59,683 bases of DNA from the IMG/VR virus record IMGVR_UViG_3300029982_000021, positions 1 through 59,683 of that record; one strand, given 5' to 3'. Source of the stretch: a virus. The translations under genes were made by a program, and so were the position numbers. The notes under the pieces were generated by a model. That model had not been told where the DNA came from and made no database searches. It saw nothing but the letters and a program-made list of their open reading frames with translations. Shown in pieces: positions 7,964-16,827 of the stretch. How positions within the stretch are numbered: the first letter of the stretch is position 1; the number at the start of each line of letters is the position of its first letter.

Positions 7964-10900
7964 TTAGCTACCAACTGATGAAAATCCCATAGATTGTATA
8001 TCACCTTTCTTCATTATTGTAATATTATTAACAATAATACCCATTCCTTTTATCAACTCTACATACGTGTCAATTACGCCCATCTGTAAATCTATAACAT
8101 AATCAGTATTATTACTTTCATCACAAACATTCCAAAAGTCATATAATGCGTTGTTATCCAACATATCTTTACAGATTTTATTAGCATTGTATTTGATTTC
8201 GGAACGAATTTCTGCAGTATTAAATTGCCATTGATATTTTAATAGCATATCGTACATTCTATTTTCAAGTTCAATAAGAACTTCTCTTGAATGTAAGAAG
8301 CTAAGAGATGAGTATGGAAATACTTGTGCTGATGCATCGTCATTAATACAATATCCATTATTTAATTTATATACAATAGGATTTGCATTCATGCCATGTA
8401 AATAATCAAGATCAGTATCATTAAAGTCCATTTCAGTTTTAGTTATAGTTTGAACTCTACCATTAGTAATACCAGCGCATATTGTCCAAGGCACCATACC
8501 TGCTGTATTAGATACAAACTTTTGCATATAAGTTGTTGCTGCGTAAGATGCAGGCGGAACCCATTTTGGTACACCATTATCATATATTCTTATATATGGG
8601 AAGAAATAACCAACACAACTTCTACCATCAACAGAAACATTATCTACAGCGTCTGTATAAGGTTGAGCAAATTGATAATAATAATCTGGATTTTTACTAT
8701 CATCTGCTCCAGCAGCAACATATTGAATATTTAAAGTATAATCGTCATTTATAAATGATGGATTAGTTGAATTTTTAAATATTTTAGCTGATGGCATACT
8801 TATAAATCCTAAGCAATTAAGTTTCAATCCACAAACATTAGCAAGTTGTTGTTTTGATCCATATCCGTCCATTGGAGTCAATCCTAATCCAAATGAATCT
8901 ACAAGATATCTCCATGATATTTTATTTTTATCTGCCAGAGCCTTTCCAAGATTTGTATCAATATCAATAATATCCAATATTGAATTTTGTCTAATATCAG
9001 TACCATCTGGTATAGATGCTACATTTACTGTAAAAGGCGATAATACCAATGCTTTATATTCATCAACATATTCATCAATTTCTGGATATGTAAATGTTTG
9101 TAATGATGTAGTACCACTTGGATTTAATGAATTATAATTATCAATTTTAATAGGAGAATCTGTATAAATATATTTATTATTAACATTTGTTGGATCATTT
9201 TTAATATTTATAATTCTAGTTATTTTTCTTGGAACAGATCCTTCTAAATATCCTTCTCCATTAGGTGCAGTCCAATATGATTCATCATAATAAGCGGTTA
9301 AAAAATTACCTATTGTTATTTCTGAATATCTATTTTTATCTATAGATATTTGTCTACAATCTGTAAGATCATCACCGTACCATTGATCGATTTGAACTGA
9401 TTGTTTCCAATTAGATCTATCGGAATATACTATTAAACTATAATTATAATAGTTAGAATTATCCCAATCTGTATGTGAAACACTATATGTTATTGGAGGA
9501 TTGATTGCAGATAAAAAATTGACAGTTAATATATTATTTTGATCAATAAACATATCCAAATATATCTTAGTTGTCAATCCACTATTATTATTAACATAAA
9601 AATAATCATCGTTATTAATATTACCATTATAATAATCTAAATAAAATTGAGAATATGTTGCTACAATACCATTAGTTCCTGATGATAAAACAGAATTTAT
9701 AGTTACCAATGTATTAGTATCAACAAAATTTTCATGTAACAAAAATTCATTGTCCACATAATATAATAAAAATGTATTACCTGAATGACATAAAGCAGGA
9801 GAATCACTATCAATATAAATTTTAATATTCGCATTTTGTAATGAAGTAGCCTCAGTTGCTAAAACTGAAACAACAGGATCTTTATCTCCACCAATAAAAT
9901 CACCACTTGTTTGATGAATAAAAACGCTCTTTGCAGTAATATTTTCATATATTTCATAAAAACATTGAGCTAATCTAAGATAATTATAATCATTATAAAT
10001 TCCTGTTTGACCAGATGTGCCATTAAATTGAATATTCATATAATTTTGTGTATCAAAACCATCAGTAATTACTGATTCATATCCTGTTGTAGTTCCAAGA
10101 GCAATATAACCATTAGTTCCTACAGATATAGAATTATATGTTAATGTTGCAGTTAATCCAGAATTTAATATATACACATATCCTAAAATTATAGTACTAT
10201 CTAAACTATATAAATAATCTGGTAAAATTGCTCCTGTATTAGAATTAGATTCTGTTCCTTTTAGCACGTTAATAGTATTATCATTAGTAAGATAAAGAAC
10301 ATCATATCTTGATCCATTTGGATATGAAACACCATCTGATGCATTAACAACAAATGTATTACCAGTAATAAGTACTCCATTTAATACATAATATGCGTTA
10401 GGATCAATAGTAAACGTTGTTAATAAAGTTGTTCCTGTTGTTCCTGTTAATGATGTTGTATTACAACTAACACCAAATATATTTCCATTCACATATGCAC
10501 CTGATCTAACATCTACATTATTTGACACAAAATCTTGATTATAACTATCATAATTATTAGTAATAACATTATTAGTTGAATCCAAATATGTTTGAGAATA
10601 TGATATTTGTTCATTAAGAATTGTATTATATGACATAAAATTAATACTACTAACATCTTCTCCAACAATTGTTCCACCTATAATATCCAAACTACTTACT
10701 CTAAAATCAGCTTCAAGTAATACATCTTCATTATATGTACAGAATAAACCAGTTTTATCTGTATCATTATTTATAATATTTTTAATGTACATATCTCTAT
10801 TATTCAAATCTTTAAAATATGGAATTAAAGAACAATCATAATTTGCAAGAACAGATACAGTACTTTCATTAAGAAATGAAGATACGTTATTTTTAATTAA

Positions 10901-11629
10901 TCCATTTTTATCAAAATACTTACCATATGTAGTATCATTAGATAATGTTTTATAATCTGACCAATCACCAGCTACTACAATGATAGTTACTAAATAATCT
11001 GAAATCCAATCTCTATAATCAAGATATGATGGTACTTTTGTTCTATCACCGTACCATGATTCTGCTGTAACATCGAAACCAGTTATAGATGATTTAAACA
11101 TAAATATACTAATATCTGTATATCCCATGTTTGTTATATGAAAAAGTCTATCAGTATCTTGAACACCATAATTATTTGCTTGTACAACATTTAAAAATGA
11201 ATCAGTATCTCTTTCCCAGAAAGCTTGTCTATTATAAAATGATTCATAAGCAGATCTTATAACATTACTATTTTGAGATTTTACACTTGCTGACACACCT
11301 ATTGATTGCCAGTCCACTTTATCTCTATTTGGATCTGTTGCTAAAAGATTTAACGCCCAAACAGGACCGCTTTTTAGCATTTGTTTAACTGTTTTATGAA
11401 AAAATGATCCCTTATTTTCTAATCTAGTATCATCATCTCCAAATATTGTACTAAAATCTGTAGGATTTGTAACATAAAGTGGAGTATTAAAAGGACCTTT
11501 TTTTGAAAAACCAGGAACTAAATTTATTAAAACATTTTGTACTGGAAGTTGAACAATACTCTGGTCAATTTCCTCAAAGAAAATACCTGGTCTTTTGTAT
11601 TTTCCGAAATCTGCGTCTTTTATTGGCAT
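7964..11629 (-). CDS. Contractile tail sheath protein (gp18-like)
   Basis: A 1221-residue protein. The N-terminus (MPIKDADFGKYKRPGIFFEEIDQSIV, then PVQNVLINLVPGFSKKGPFNTPLYV) is the typical start of T4 gp18-like sheath subunits. The C-terminus (YNANKICKDMLDNNALYDFWNVCDESNNT, then VELIKGMGIIVNNITI) is the conserved sheath C-domain. T4 gp18 is about 660 residues, so roughly 500 extra residues, rich in Thr, Asn, Tyr and Ser, lie in the middle (about 300-850) and probably form surface-exposed beta domains. The subunit polymerises around the tail tube and contracts at infection. It is the only tail gene on the minus strand here; the baseplate block is at 32.8-40 kb on plus. Confidence 0.9.
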   Translation of the reverse strand: MPIKDADFGKYKRPGIFFEEIDQSIVQLPVQNVLINLVPGFSKKGPFNTPLYVTNPTDFSTIFGDDDTRLENKGSFFHKTVKQMLKSGPVWALNLLATDPNRDKVDWQSIGVSASVKSQNSNVIRSAYESFYNRQAFWERDTDSFLNVVQANNYGVQDTDRLFHITNMGYTDISIFMFKSSITGFDVTAESWYGDRTKVPSYLDYRDWISDYLVTIIVVAGDWSDYKTLSNDTTYGKYFDKNGLIKNNVSSFLNESTVSVLANYDCSLIPYFKDLNNRDMYIKNIINNDTDKTGLFCTYNEDVLLEADFRVSSLDIIGGTIVGEDVSSINFMSYNTILNEQISYSQTYLDSTNNVITNNYDSYNQDFVSNNVDVRSGAYVNGNIFGVSCNTTSLTGTTGTTLLTTFTIDPNAYYVLNGVLITGNTFVVNASDGVSYPNGSRYDVLYLTNDNTINVLKGTESNSNTGAILPDYLYSLDSTIILGYVYILNSGLTATLTYNSISVGTNGYIALGTTTGYESVITDGFDTQNYMNIQFNGTSGQTGIYNDYNYLRLAQCFYEIYENITAKSVFIHQTSGDFIGGDKDPVVSVLATEATSLQNANIKIYIDSDSPALCHSGNTFLLYYVDNEFLLHENFVDTNTLVTINSVLSSGTNGIVATYSQFYLDYYNGNINNDDYFYVNNNSGLTTKIYLDMFIDQNNILTVNFLSAINPPITYSVSHTDWDNSNYYNYSLIVYSDRSNWKQSVQIDQWYGDDLTDCRQISIDKNRYSEITIGNFLTAYYDESYWTAPNGEGYLEGSVPRKITRIINIKNDPTNVNNKYIYTDSPIKIDNYNSLNPSGTTSLQTFTYPEIDEYVDEYKALVLSPFTVNVASIPDGTDIRQNSILDIIDIDTNLGKALADKNKISWRYLVDSFGLGLTPMDGYGSKQQLANVCGLKLNCLGFISMPSAKIFKNSTNPSFINDDYTLNIQYVAAGADDSKNPDYYYQFAQPYTDAVDNVSVDGRSCVGYFFPYIRIYDNGVPKWVPPASYAATTYMQKFVSNTAGMVPWTICAGITNGRVQTITKTEMDFNDTDLDYLHGMNANPIVYKLNNGYCINDDASAQVFPYSSLSFLHSREVLIELENRMYDMLLKYQWQFNTAEIRSEIKYNANKICKDMLDNNALYDFWNVCDESNNTDYVIDLQMGVIDTYVELIKGMGIIVNNITIMKKGDIQSMGFSSVGS

Positions 11630-11671
11630 AATTTAAAAATTATTTTTATGTATATATTAAATATTTTTATA

Positions 11672-11728
11672 AAAAAACTATTTGTTGATATTTACTTTTT
11701 ACGTACGATATATATTAAATAGTTTTTT
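11672..11728. other. Inverted repeat between divergent genes
   Basis: AAAAAACTATTT (11672-11683) and AAATAGTTTTTT (11717-11728) are a perfect 12-bp inverted repeat around a 33-base centre that contains CGTACG. It lies between the sheath start (minus) and the gene at 11856 (plus). It could be a hairpin in either 5' leader or a regulatory site; there is no gene upstream on either strand for it to terminate. Confidence 0.4.
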
Positions 11729-11855
11729 TGAAAAATAGCTAAAAAAGATGCAAAATAAAACATGATATTATTTTTTTTATCCAATTTTTTTATTACCTTT
11801 ATATAAACAAACAATAAAAAACATTTATGTTGTATAACAATAAGTTTAATGAAAT

Positions 11856-12329
11856 ATGAAAACATACACAGACAGAAAAATGAAATATACTTCAATTGAG
11901 CCAGATTCATATTTGGTAGGATATGACAAATATAACAAACCAATATTTACTGATGATATAATATTTAATACATGCTATTTTTTTGGAATAAAATTTGAAA
12001 AAATAATAAAAGGTTATCATAAAAGTGATAGTGAACTTAAACAAAGCATAAGAGTTACAGATGAAGAATTTATTAATTTTGCAAATTATTTCAATCCATT
12101 TAATTATTTGGAGAAAAATCGTATAATATACAAACCTATAATTGGAGATGCTGTTGAATTATTATCGCATAGATATAAGGGTACAATAATAAATGCAGAA
12201 GATATTATTTATGTTGATGTTCAATATAAAAATTTCATAGATAAACACCTACCAATTTACGAGCTTAGATTCGAAGAAAATATAAAAAGAACAAGAAGAA
12301 ATAAATTAAATAAAATAACAGAATCTTAG
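11856..12329 (+). CDS. Hypothetical protein
   Basis: A 157-residue protein, not recognised. It starts MKTYTDRKMKYTSIEPD; the second Met (11880) is an alternative start. It has IIGDAVELLSHRYKGTIINAEDIIYVDVQYKN, an SH3-like strand pattern loosely similar to the core of the tagged small proteins, but there is no tag and no KFN end. The C-terminus is basic (KRTRRNKLNK). It is followed by a 433-base stretch without genes. Confidence 0.6.
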   Translation: MKTYTDRKMKYTSIEPDSYLVGYDKYNKPIFTDDIIFNTCYFFGIKFEKIIKGYHKSDSELKQSIRVTDEEFINFANYFNPFNYLEKNRIIYKPIIGDAVELLSHRYKGTIINAEDIIYVDVQYKNFIDKHLPIYELRFEENIKRTRRNKLNKITES

Positions 12330-12613
12330 ATATAAATTACATGATGTTAAGTGAGCTAAAAACGTTGACTTTTAAAATGATGAAATATATAAATTTATAA
12401 AATAAGAAATGAGATAATTAACTAAATTAATATTAACAATTAAAAAATAAAAATAACAAAAACAGAAAATAAATTATAATAAATATCAATTATAGAAATA
12501 AAAAAATGATTATAATAAAAATAATCAATATAGGATAAACTTATATAAAATTCTAATGTTGAACGAATTAAAATTATCAGTACATAAATTATTGATGTAT
12601 CATAAAATGAATT

Positions 12614-12675
12614 AATTTCTCAACGATCATAACTATGCAACATAGTCCTACTCAAGTGGTAGGTATGATAGAATT
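12614..12675 (+). ncRNA. Candidate structured RNA, three-way junction
   Basis: The sequence folds into three perfect helices that abut with no unpaired junction bases: ATCATA (12626-12631) with TATGAT (12664-12669); ACTATG-CAA-CATAGT (12632-12646); and CCTAC-TCAAGTG-GTAGG (12647-12663). An outer extension AATTTCT/AGAATT (12614-12620 and 12670-12675) closes it with a CAACG bulge. One arm, CTCAAGTGGTAGG, resembles a tRNA D-arm, but no anticodon or T arm follows. It is either an aptamer-like leader of the sigma gene or a small RNA; no family is recognised. Confidence 0.4.
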
Positions 12676-12698
12676 ATATAATATCCAAAAATAGTTAA

Positions 12699-12733
12699 AA
12701 AATGTATTTTTTAAAAACAAACCAATACATTTT
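12699..12733 (+). promoter_or_regulatory. Leader hairpin before the sigma factor
   Basis: AAAATGTATT (12699-12708) pairs perfectly with AATACATTTT (12724-12733) across a 15-base loop, followed by TATATATA. It lies 29 bases before the sigma-factor ATG. Together with the structured element just upstream it makes a riboswitch-like or attenuator-like arrangement; this is inferred from position only. Confidence 0.35.
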
Positions 12734-12762
12734 ATATATATAACAACTCAAATATAAACTTT

Positions 12763-13383
12763 ATGACATCAACTAAAAATAATGAACTTGAAATACAGTT
12801 CGAAGCTCGCACAGGTATAAATTTTCAAGATTTTTATAAAAATCACAAACCTAAATTAATATGGTATATCACAAAATATACTAAAGATTCTGGAATAGCA
12901 GAAGATCATGTAGAAGATGCATTTATTCAAGCATTACTGAATATTGAAACATATAAAAGACCAGATGAAGGAGGAGCACAACTAAATACTTGGATTTATA
13001 AAATAGCAGAAAATATTGTCAAAAAAGTACACAAAGATAATGAAAGGTTACCAACAGATTCAATTGATAAAGATTTAGCAATAAATTTTAGTTTATCTAA
13101 TGTGATAGCATATGATGATAGCAAAAAACCAATAGAAGAATATAATATTTTTGTTAAAAAAGCATCTATCATAAAAGATGCTATATACAATTTACCAGAA
13201 AAAGATTCAAAATATAAAAAAGTTCTTATAATGAGAGAAATCGAAGGTATGCAATATAAAGAAATTTCAGATGAACTAAATATAAATCTATCTACTATAA
13301 AATCTCAAATTAAAAAAGGAAGAACAATAATTAGAAAAAAAGTAGAAAAAAAATTCAAAGATATAGATTATAATGAAGGTTAA
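12763..13383 (+). CDS. Sigma-70 family (ECF-like) RNA polymerase sigma factor
   Basis: A 206-residue sigma factor with region 2 at about residues 20-90 (FYKNHKPKLIWYITKYTKDSGIAEDHVEDAFIQALLNIETYK...LNTWIYKIAENIVKK) and region 4 at about 140-195 (LPEKDSKYKKVLIMREIEGMQYKEISDELNINLSTIKSQIKKGRTIIRKKV). It is the two-domain ECF architecture and probably directs host RNA polymerase to late phage promoters, the role of gp55 in T4. It has an unusually long, structured leader and overlaps the next gene by 11 bases. Confidence 0.85.
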   Translation: MTSTKNNELEIQFEARTGINFQDFYKNHKPKLIWYITKYTKDSGIAEDHVEDAFIQALLNIETYKRPDEGGAQLNTWIYKIAENIVKKVHKDNERLPTDSIDKDLAINFSLSNVIAYDDSKKPIEEYNIFVKKASIIKDAIYNLPEKDSKYKKVLIMREIEGMQYKEISDELNINLSTIKSQIKKGRTIIRKKVEKKFKDIDYNEG

Positions 13384-13657
13384 AAATGAAATAATTTCAT
13401 ATGAATCATCTTCAAAAATTGTAAAATTGTGGAGAAATAGATGGTATTTATATGCCATCTTTCTTCATATTAAAAATTTTATAAATTTGCAATTATGGAT
13501 AGACTATTTAATAAATAGCGGAATTTCAATAAATGTAGTAAATAATGGAATTTCTAATGATTCTGCTAAACTTAGAAAAAAATGGAGAGAAATAAAAACT
13601 CTCGTAGAAATAAATAAAATGTATAAATTTTCAACAAAAATAGAAAGAGACGATTAA
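13373..13657 (+). CDS. Hypothetical protein coupled to the sigma factor
   Basis: A 94-residue basic protein (KIVKLWRNRWYLYAIFLHIKNFINLQLWIDYLI...), not recognised. Its first codons overlap the end of the sigma gene by 11 bases, so the two are probably co-translated. A partner or regulator of the sigma factor is possible but only by position. It is followed by an AT-rich gap with the rhomboid promoter. Confidence 0.5.
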   Translation: MKVKNEIISYESSSKIVKLWRNRWYLYAIFLHIKNFINLQLWIDYLINSGISINVVNNGISNDSAKLRKKWREIKTLVEINKMYKFSTKIERDD

Positions 13658-13730
13658 TCTAATAATCAGATATTTAAATAATAACTAAAAAATATCTCAA
13701 ATTTATATTCATTTAATAAAAAAAATATAT

Positions 13731-13738
13731 TATCTTTG
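13731..13738 (+). promoter_or_regulatory. Bacteroidetes-type -7 promoter element
   Basis: TATCTTTG matches the Bacteroidetes housekeeping consensus TAnnTTTG, 25 bases before the rhomboid ATG at 13763. The same octamer is found at 14517, 19647 and, on minus, 56815. Confidence 0.55.
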
Positions 13739-13762
13739 TACCTCAATATAAAACTATTTTTT

Positions 13763-14494
13763 ATGAGCAATACTAATGGATATGATTTTTCATCTAAAAA
13801 GAAATCAATTAAAGAACTTCTTGATACTCCTGAATATAGAGAATATAAGAGTAAAAAACAAAAAATTCAAAAACGAAGAGAAACAACTTATAAATTCACA
13901 TCTATTGGAAATTCAACAGACGTCATAAAGTATTTAATCATCATAAATACTATAATATTTATAATTAGTTATTATTTCATACCATCTTTAATAGATAAAG
14001 GAGCTATTTATAATATATCCAGTCCAGATTTTCAGCCATATCAAATAATAACATCAATGTTTCTACATGGTAGTATTATACACTTACTTGGTAATATGCT
14101 TGCATTATGGTTTACTGGTAATTTTATAGATAAAACAATCAGTAGTAAAAAATTCTTAATATTATATTTCTTAAGTGGTATTTCTTCAAGTATATTATGC
14201 ATGTTTCTTAGTCCAGTTCCTGCAATTGGAGCATCAGGAGCAATTAGTGGAGCAATGATAGCACTTTTATTTTTAGCTCCAGAATCAAAAATTTTTTTGT
14301 TTTTTGCTATACCAATGAAAGTGAAGTTTTTTTTATATGGATTTGCAGCATTTTCATTAGTATTTGGATTACTATCTATGATAAATCCATCATTAGGATT
14401 TGGAATCGCACACTTTGGACATCTAGGAGGACTAATTGGAGGATATTTAATAATGCTATATTGGAAAAATAAAAAACAAATTCATACATATTAA
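13763..14494 (+). CDS. Rhomboid-family intramembrane serine protease
   Basis: A 243-residue membrane protease from ATG 13763; a longer frame opens at TTG 13736, but that codon lies inside the promoter octamer. A basic cytoplasmic N-terminus of about 55 residues precedes about six membrane segments. The family motifs are complete: HGSIIHLLGN (about 102-111), GASG with catalytic Ser158, and AHFGHLGG with the dyad His in the last segment. Rhomboids cut transmembrane helices of substrates within the inner membrane. A complete one on a phage is unusual; it could process a phage or host membrane protein, or act in lysis or superinfection exclusion. It is driven by a host-type promoter and flanked by other small membrane or secreted proteins. 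Confidence 0.9.
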   Translation: MSNTNGYDFSSKKKSIKELLDTPEYREYKSKKQKIQKRRETTYKFTSIGNSTDVIKYLIIINTIIFIISYYFIPSLIDKGAIYNISSPDFQPYQIITSMFLHGSIIHLLGNMLALWFTGNFIDKTISSKKFLILYFLSGISSSILCMFLSPVPAIGASGAISGAMIALLFLAPESKIFLFFAIPMKVKFFLYGFAAFSLVFGLLSMINPSLGFGIAHFGHLGGLIGGYLIMLYWKNKKQIHTY

Positions 14495-14516
14495 TAATTA
14501 TATCAAATAAATGTAG

Positions 14517-14524
14517 TATCTTTG
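14517..14524 (+). promoter_or_regulatory. Bacteroidetes-type -7 promoter element
   Basis: TATCTTTG within GTAGTATCTTTGTAGTG, 24 bases before the ATG at 14549. The context GTAGTATCTTTGTA is repeated almost exactly at 19643. Confidence 0.55.
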
Positions 14525-14548
14525 TAGTGTAATTATAAATAATATAAT

Positions 14549-14815
14549 ATGAAAACAAAATCAGGCTATGAAACTAACGGAGATTATATAAAATTCAAAA
14601 GTGGATTTACATCATGTTGGAATGTTGAAACTCAAAATGATATTCAACATTTTAAAAATGAATTAGATGCAGATATGCACATAATTATAAAAATAATAGG
14701 ATGTGAAAAAGGATATCTAACTTGTAAATATTATACAGAACAAATACAAGGTTGTCAAAATTGTAAAATAGGATATAATTCAAATTGCTCAAATATAAAA
14801 AACCATATACAATAA
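14549..14815 (+). CDS. Small Cys-rich hypothetical protein
   Basis: An 88-residue protein beginning MKTKSGYETNGDYIKFKSGFTSCWNVE. The C-terminal half has six Cys (GCEKGYLTCKYYTEQ, then QGCQNCKIGYNSNCSN), a likely small zinc-binding or disulfide-bonded fold. No family is recognised. It has its own TAnnTTTG promoter and is followed 17 bases later by the secreted/membrane protein at 14833. Confidence 0.55.
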   Translation: MKTKSGYETNGDYIKFKSGFTSCWNVETQNDIQHFKNELDADMHIIIKIIGCEKGYLTCKYYTEQIQGCQNCKIGYNSNCSNIKNHIQ

Positions 14816-14832
14816 TTATAAATAATATCATT

Positions 14833-15123
14833 ATGAAAAAAATATTTATTATTCTATTAATATTAATTCCTATGTTTACATATTCTAATGTATCAGCAAA
14901 AGAAAAAGAACTGGATCCAAAACAAGTAGTTAAAGATATCAATGATAACAAAAAAATCATGGACGACACATTTGTAATAGGAAAAAAAGGAGTTTCAATT
15001 ATAACTACTGAAATTCGTGTATATGGATTAAAAGAAACAATAAAAGCAAATTCAAATATATTTGTACCTGTATTTATATTTATTGTTTTTTTCTTACTTT
15101 ATCTAAAAAATAAAGAAAAATAA
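14833..15123 (+). CDS. Small secreted or membrane-anchored protein
   Basis: A 96-residue protein with an N-terminal signal peptide or membrane segment (MKKIFIILLILIPMFTYSNVSA, likely cut after VSA), a short extracytoplasmic part of about 50 residues and a C-terminal membrane helix (FVPVFIFIVFFLLYL) with a basic tail. The open frame extends upstream, but the ATG at 14833 gives a textbook signal sequence. It could be a holin/spanin-like or exclusion protein; there is no direct evidence for either. Confidence 0.6.
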   Translation: MKKIFIILLILIPMFTYSNVSAKEKELDPKQVVKDINDNKKIMDDTFVIGKKGVSIITTEIRVYGLKETIKANSNIFVPVFIFIVFFLLYLKNKEK

Positions 15124-15146
15124 TAGGTGATTAGAAAAAATTGTAG

Positions 15147-15154
15147 TACTTTTA
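15147..15154 (+). promoter_or_regulatory. Imperfect Bacteroidetes-type promoter element
   Basis: TACTTTTA in the context TTGTAGTACTTTTACATA, similar to the matches at 14517 and 19647 but with A in the last position. It lies 37 bases before the ATG at 15191. Confidence 0.35.
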
Positions 15155-15190
15155 CATATAAATAATAAACAAATAATTAAATAAATAAAT

Positions 15191-16777
15191 ATGATAGATT
15201 TTTATAAATACGTAATTCCAGATCAAATGCACGAAAAGCTTACTGAAGCAGTAGTGGCTATGATGGCAACTGGCAATTTACCATACTATGGTGAATTCGC
15301 TTTGTTTATTAATTTTTTCGAAAGTAAAAACAATCCTTATATTCCTACAGCAGGAGTTAATGTTACTTCCGCTGGTATGAACTTTTATTGGGATAGAAAA
15401 TTTATAGACTCTCTACCACAACCTGAAATAAATTTTCTGCTAATACACGAAGAATTCCATATTCTTTTTTCACATATTAAAAGAAGCGTAGGATATAATC
15501 AAAAAGATGCTAATATCGTTCAAGATATGATTATCAACCAAATCATATATGACGAAATTATGAAAAAACAAGGTCTTGGTATAGGAGCTAAACCTTTTAT
15601 TGATATTCCAAAAGATGAATTGAAAAATAATAGTGCTCTTATGGTTCCTAAAGATTATAAAGGAGAACAAATATTTGAAGACTTATACGAATGGTTTGTC
15701 AATAAAAAAAGAGAATGGCAAGAAAAAAATAAGGAAAGCATTAAAAAAATGCAAGGTCAAAGTAATAAATGTTCTAAATGTGGATCACCTATGAACCAAC
15801 CAGGAGAAGAACATCAAGATGATGAAGGTAAAGAAAAAGGACAAGGTAAAGGTCAAGAAGGCGATGGTGAAGGTCAAGGAGGTGATGGTGAAGGTCAAGG
15901 AGGTGATGGTGAAGGTCAAGGAGGTGATGGTGAAGGTCAAAGCAATAGCAATAAATGTCCAAATTGTGGGCATGAACACAAAAATAATCAATCTCGTCAA
16001 GGAAAAACTGATACATCTGGAAAAGATAGATATGGCAAATATGGCAAAAATGATGCAGAATGCTATTCTCTTGAAACTATTTTTGAAGGTGAAGAACGTC
16101 AAGAACAAAATACACTTGATGTACATTTAGGAGATGATATACCTCAAGAACTAAAAAGAGAAATAGTTGAAGGAGTTATGTCAAGATTGAAAAATCGTGG
16201 ACTTGAATCAGGAGATGTTGATGCTATTCTTAATAAACTTAGAAAAACAAAAAAAGATTACCTGAAAGAAATTAAAAGAGCGATGAGCAGTCATGTTTTT
16301 GGTTCAAAAAAAGAAAAAACCATAGTACGTCCTAATAGAAAAGGTATACAAGGATTAAAAGGTCATAAAAAATTCAAAAATGAAATTAATGTTCTTCTTG
16401 ATACCAGTGGATCAATGAACGGTGAATTTGAAAAAGTTCTTTCCTATATCTTTCAGAATGACATCGAAATTAATTTAATACAGTGCGATGCGCAGATTCA
16501 AAAGGTTTTACATATCAAAAATAAGAAAGAAATTGAAAAAATGAAAATTTCCGGACTTGGTGGTACCACACTTATGCCGGGGTTGGACTTTATTTCAGAT
16601 CCTAAAAATAGAATTTCAGGATTTAACAATGTCATATTAACAGATGGATACACAGATTCTTTGGATTTTAAAAATATTAAATCAAGAACATTAATATTAT
16701 CGACTGCAGAAAAATGTCCTATTACATTTGATAATGGAAAAGTAAAACAAATTGTTAATGTTGGTAAACAAGATTAA
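15191..16777 (+). CDS. VWA-like metallopeptidase-type protein (MoxR partner)
   Basis: A 528-residue protein of the DUF2201 type. The N-domain has FLLIHEEFHILFSHIKR with a zincin HEEFH at residues 86-90. A flexible middle part holds a Gly-rich 7-residue repeat (GDGEGQG, about four copies) between two CxxC zinc knuckles (CSKCGSPM and CPNCGHEH). The C-domain is a VWA domain with MIDAS DTSGSM (about 402-407) and GGTT. Such proteins work with MoxR AAA ATPases as chaperone or metal-insertion pairs, and a MoxR ATPase is encoded at 19721. A stand-alone VWA paralogue with a head-targeting-like tag is at 924. It ends at a strong bidirectional terminator. Confidence 0.8.
   Translation: MIDFYKYVIPDQMHEKLTEAVVAMMATGNLPYYGEFALFINFFESKNNPYIPTAGVNVTSAGMNFYWDRKFIDSLPQPEINFLLIHEEFHILFSHIKRSVGYNQKDANIVQDMIINQIIYDEIMKKQGLGIGAKPFIDIPKDELKNNSALMVPKDYKGEQIFEDLYEWFVNKKREWQEKNKESIKKMQGQSNKCSKCGSPMNQPGEEHQDDEGKEKGQGKGQEGDGEGQGGDGEGQGGDGEGQGGDGEGQSNSNKCPNCGHEHKNNQSRQGKTDTSGKDRYGKYGKNDAECYSLETIFEGEERQEQNTLDVHLGDDIPQELKREIVEGVMSRLKNRGLESGDVDAILNKLRKTKKDYLKEIKRAMSSHVFGSKKEKTIVRPNRKGIQGLKGHKKFKNEINVLLDTSGSMNGEFEKVLSYIFQNDIEINLIQCDAQIQKVLHIKNKKEIEKMKISGLGGTTLMPGLDFISDPKNRISGFNNVILTDGYTDSLDFKNIKSRTLILSTAEKCPITFDNGKVKQIVNVGKQD
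15861..15940 (+). repeat. 21-bp tandem repeat encoding GDGEGQG
   Basis: About four near-identical copies of a GGTGATGGTGAAGGTCAAGGA unit inside the VWA protein gene. They encode a glycine/acidic linker between two zinc knuckles and are far more G-rich than the rest of the window. Confidence 0.85.
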
Positions 16778-16792
16778 TAATAATTTTTAAAT

Positions 16793-16827
16793 AAAAAAAA
16801 GAGAGTTATTTTAACTCTCTTTTTTTA
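16793..16827. terminator. Bidirectional intrinsic terminator
   Basis: AAAAAAAAGAGAGTTA, TTT, TAACTCTCTTTTTTT between the converging genes 15191-16777 and 16811-17845. It overlaps the last codons of the endonuclease gene. Confidence 0.8.

Larger units (their letters stand above)
12330..12762 (+). other. Long gene-free leader before the sigma factor
   Basis: There are 433 bases without a convincing ORF (the longest Met-started frames are about 20 codons). The left half is plain A-rich sequence. The right part holds two structured elements, a three-way-junction fold at 12614-12675 and a 10-bp hairpin at 12699-12733, described separately. I see no clear TAnnTTTG promoter. Confidence 0.6.

Noticed and set aside
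8450-8754. Two overlapping plus-strand ORFs inside the sheath gene
   Set aside because: They lie opposite a highly conserved part of the sheath gene, lack plausible composition and have no promoter.
11692-11943. Minus-strand ORF of 83 codons with hydrophobic stretches
   Set aside because: It overlaps the inverted repeat and the start of the better plus-strand gene at 11856, and its hydrophobicity comes from AT-rich intergenic DNA.
12641-12690. Possible tRNA because of the D-arm-like CTCAAGTGGTAGG
   Set aside because: No anticodon stem or T arm with TTC loop follows, and the arm pairs better in a three-way junction.
15785-16130. ORFs in other frames over the Gly-rich repeat of the VWA gene
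   Set aside because: They are low-complexity shadows of the 21-bp repeat.
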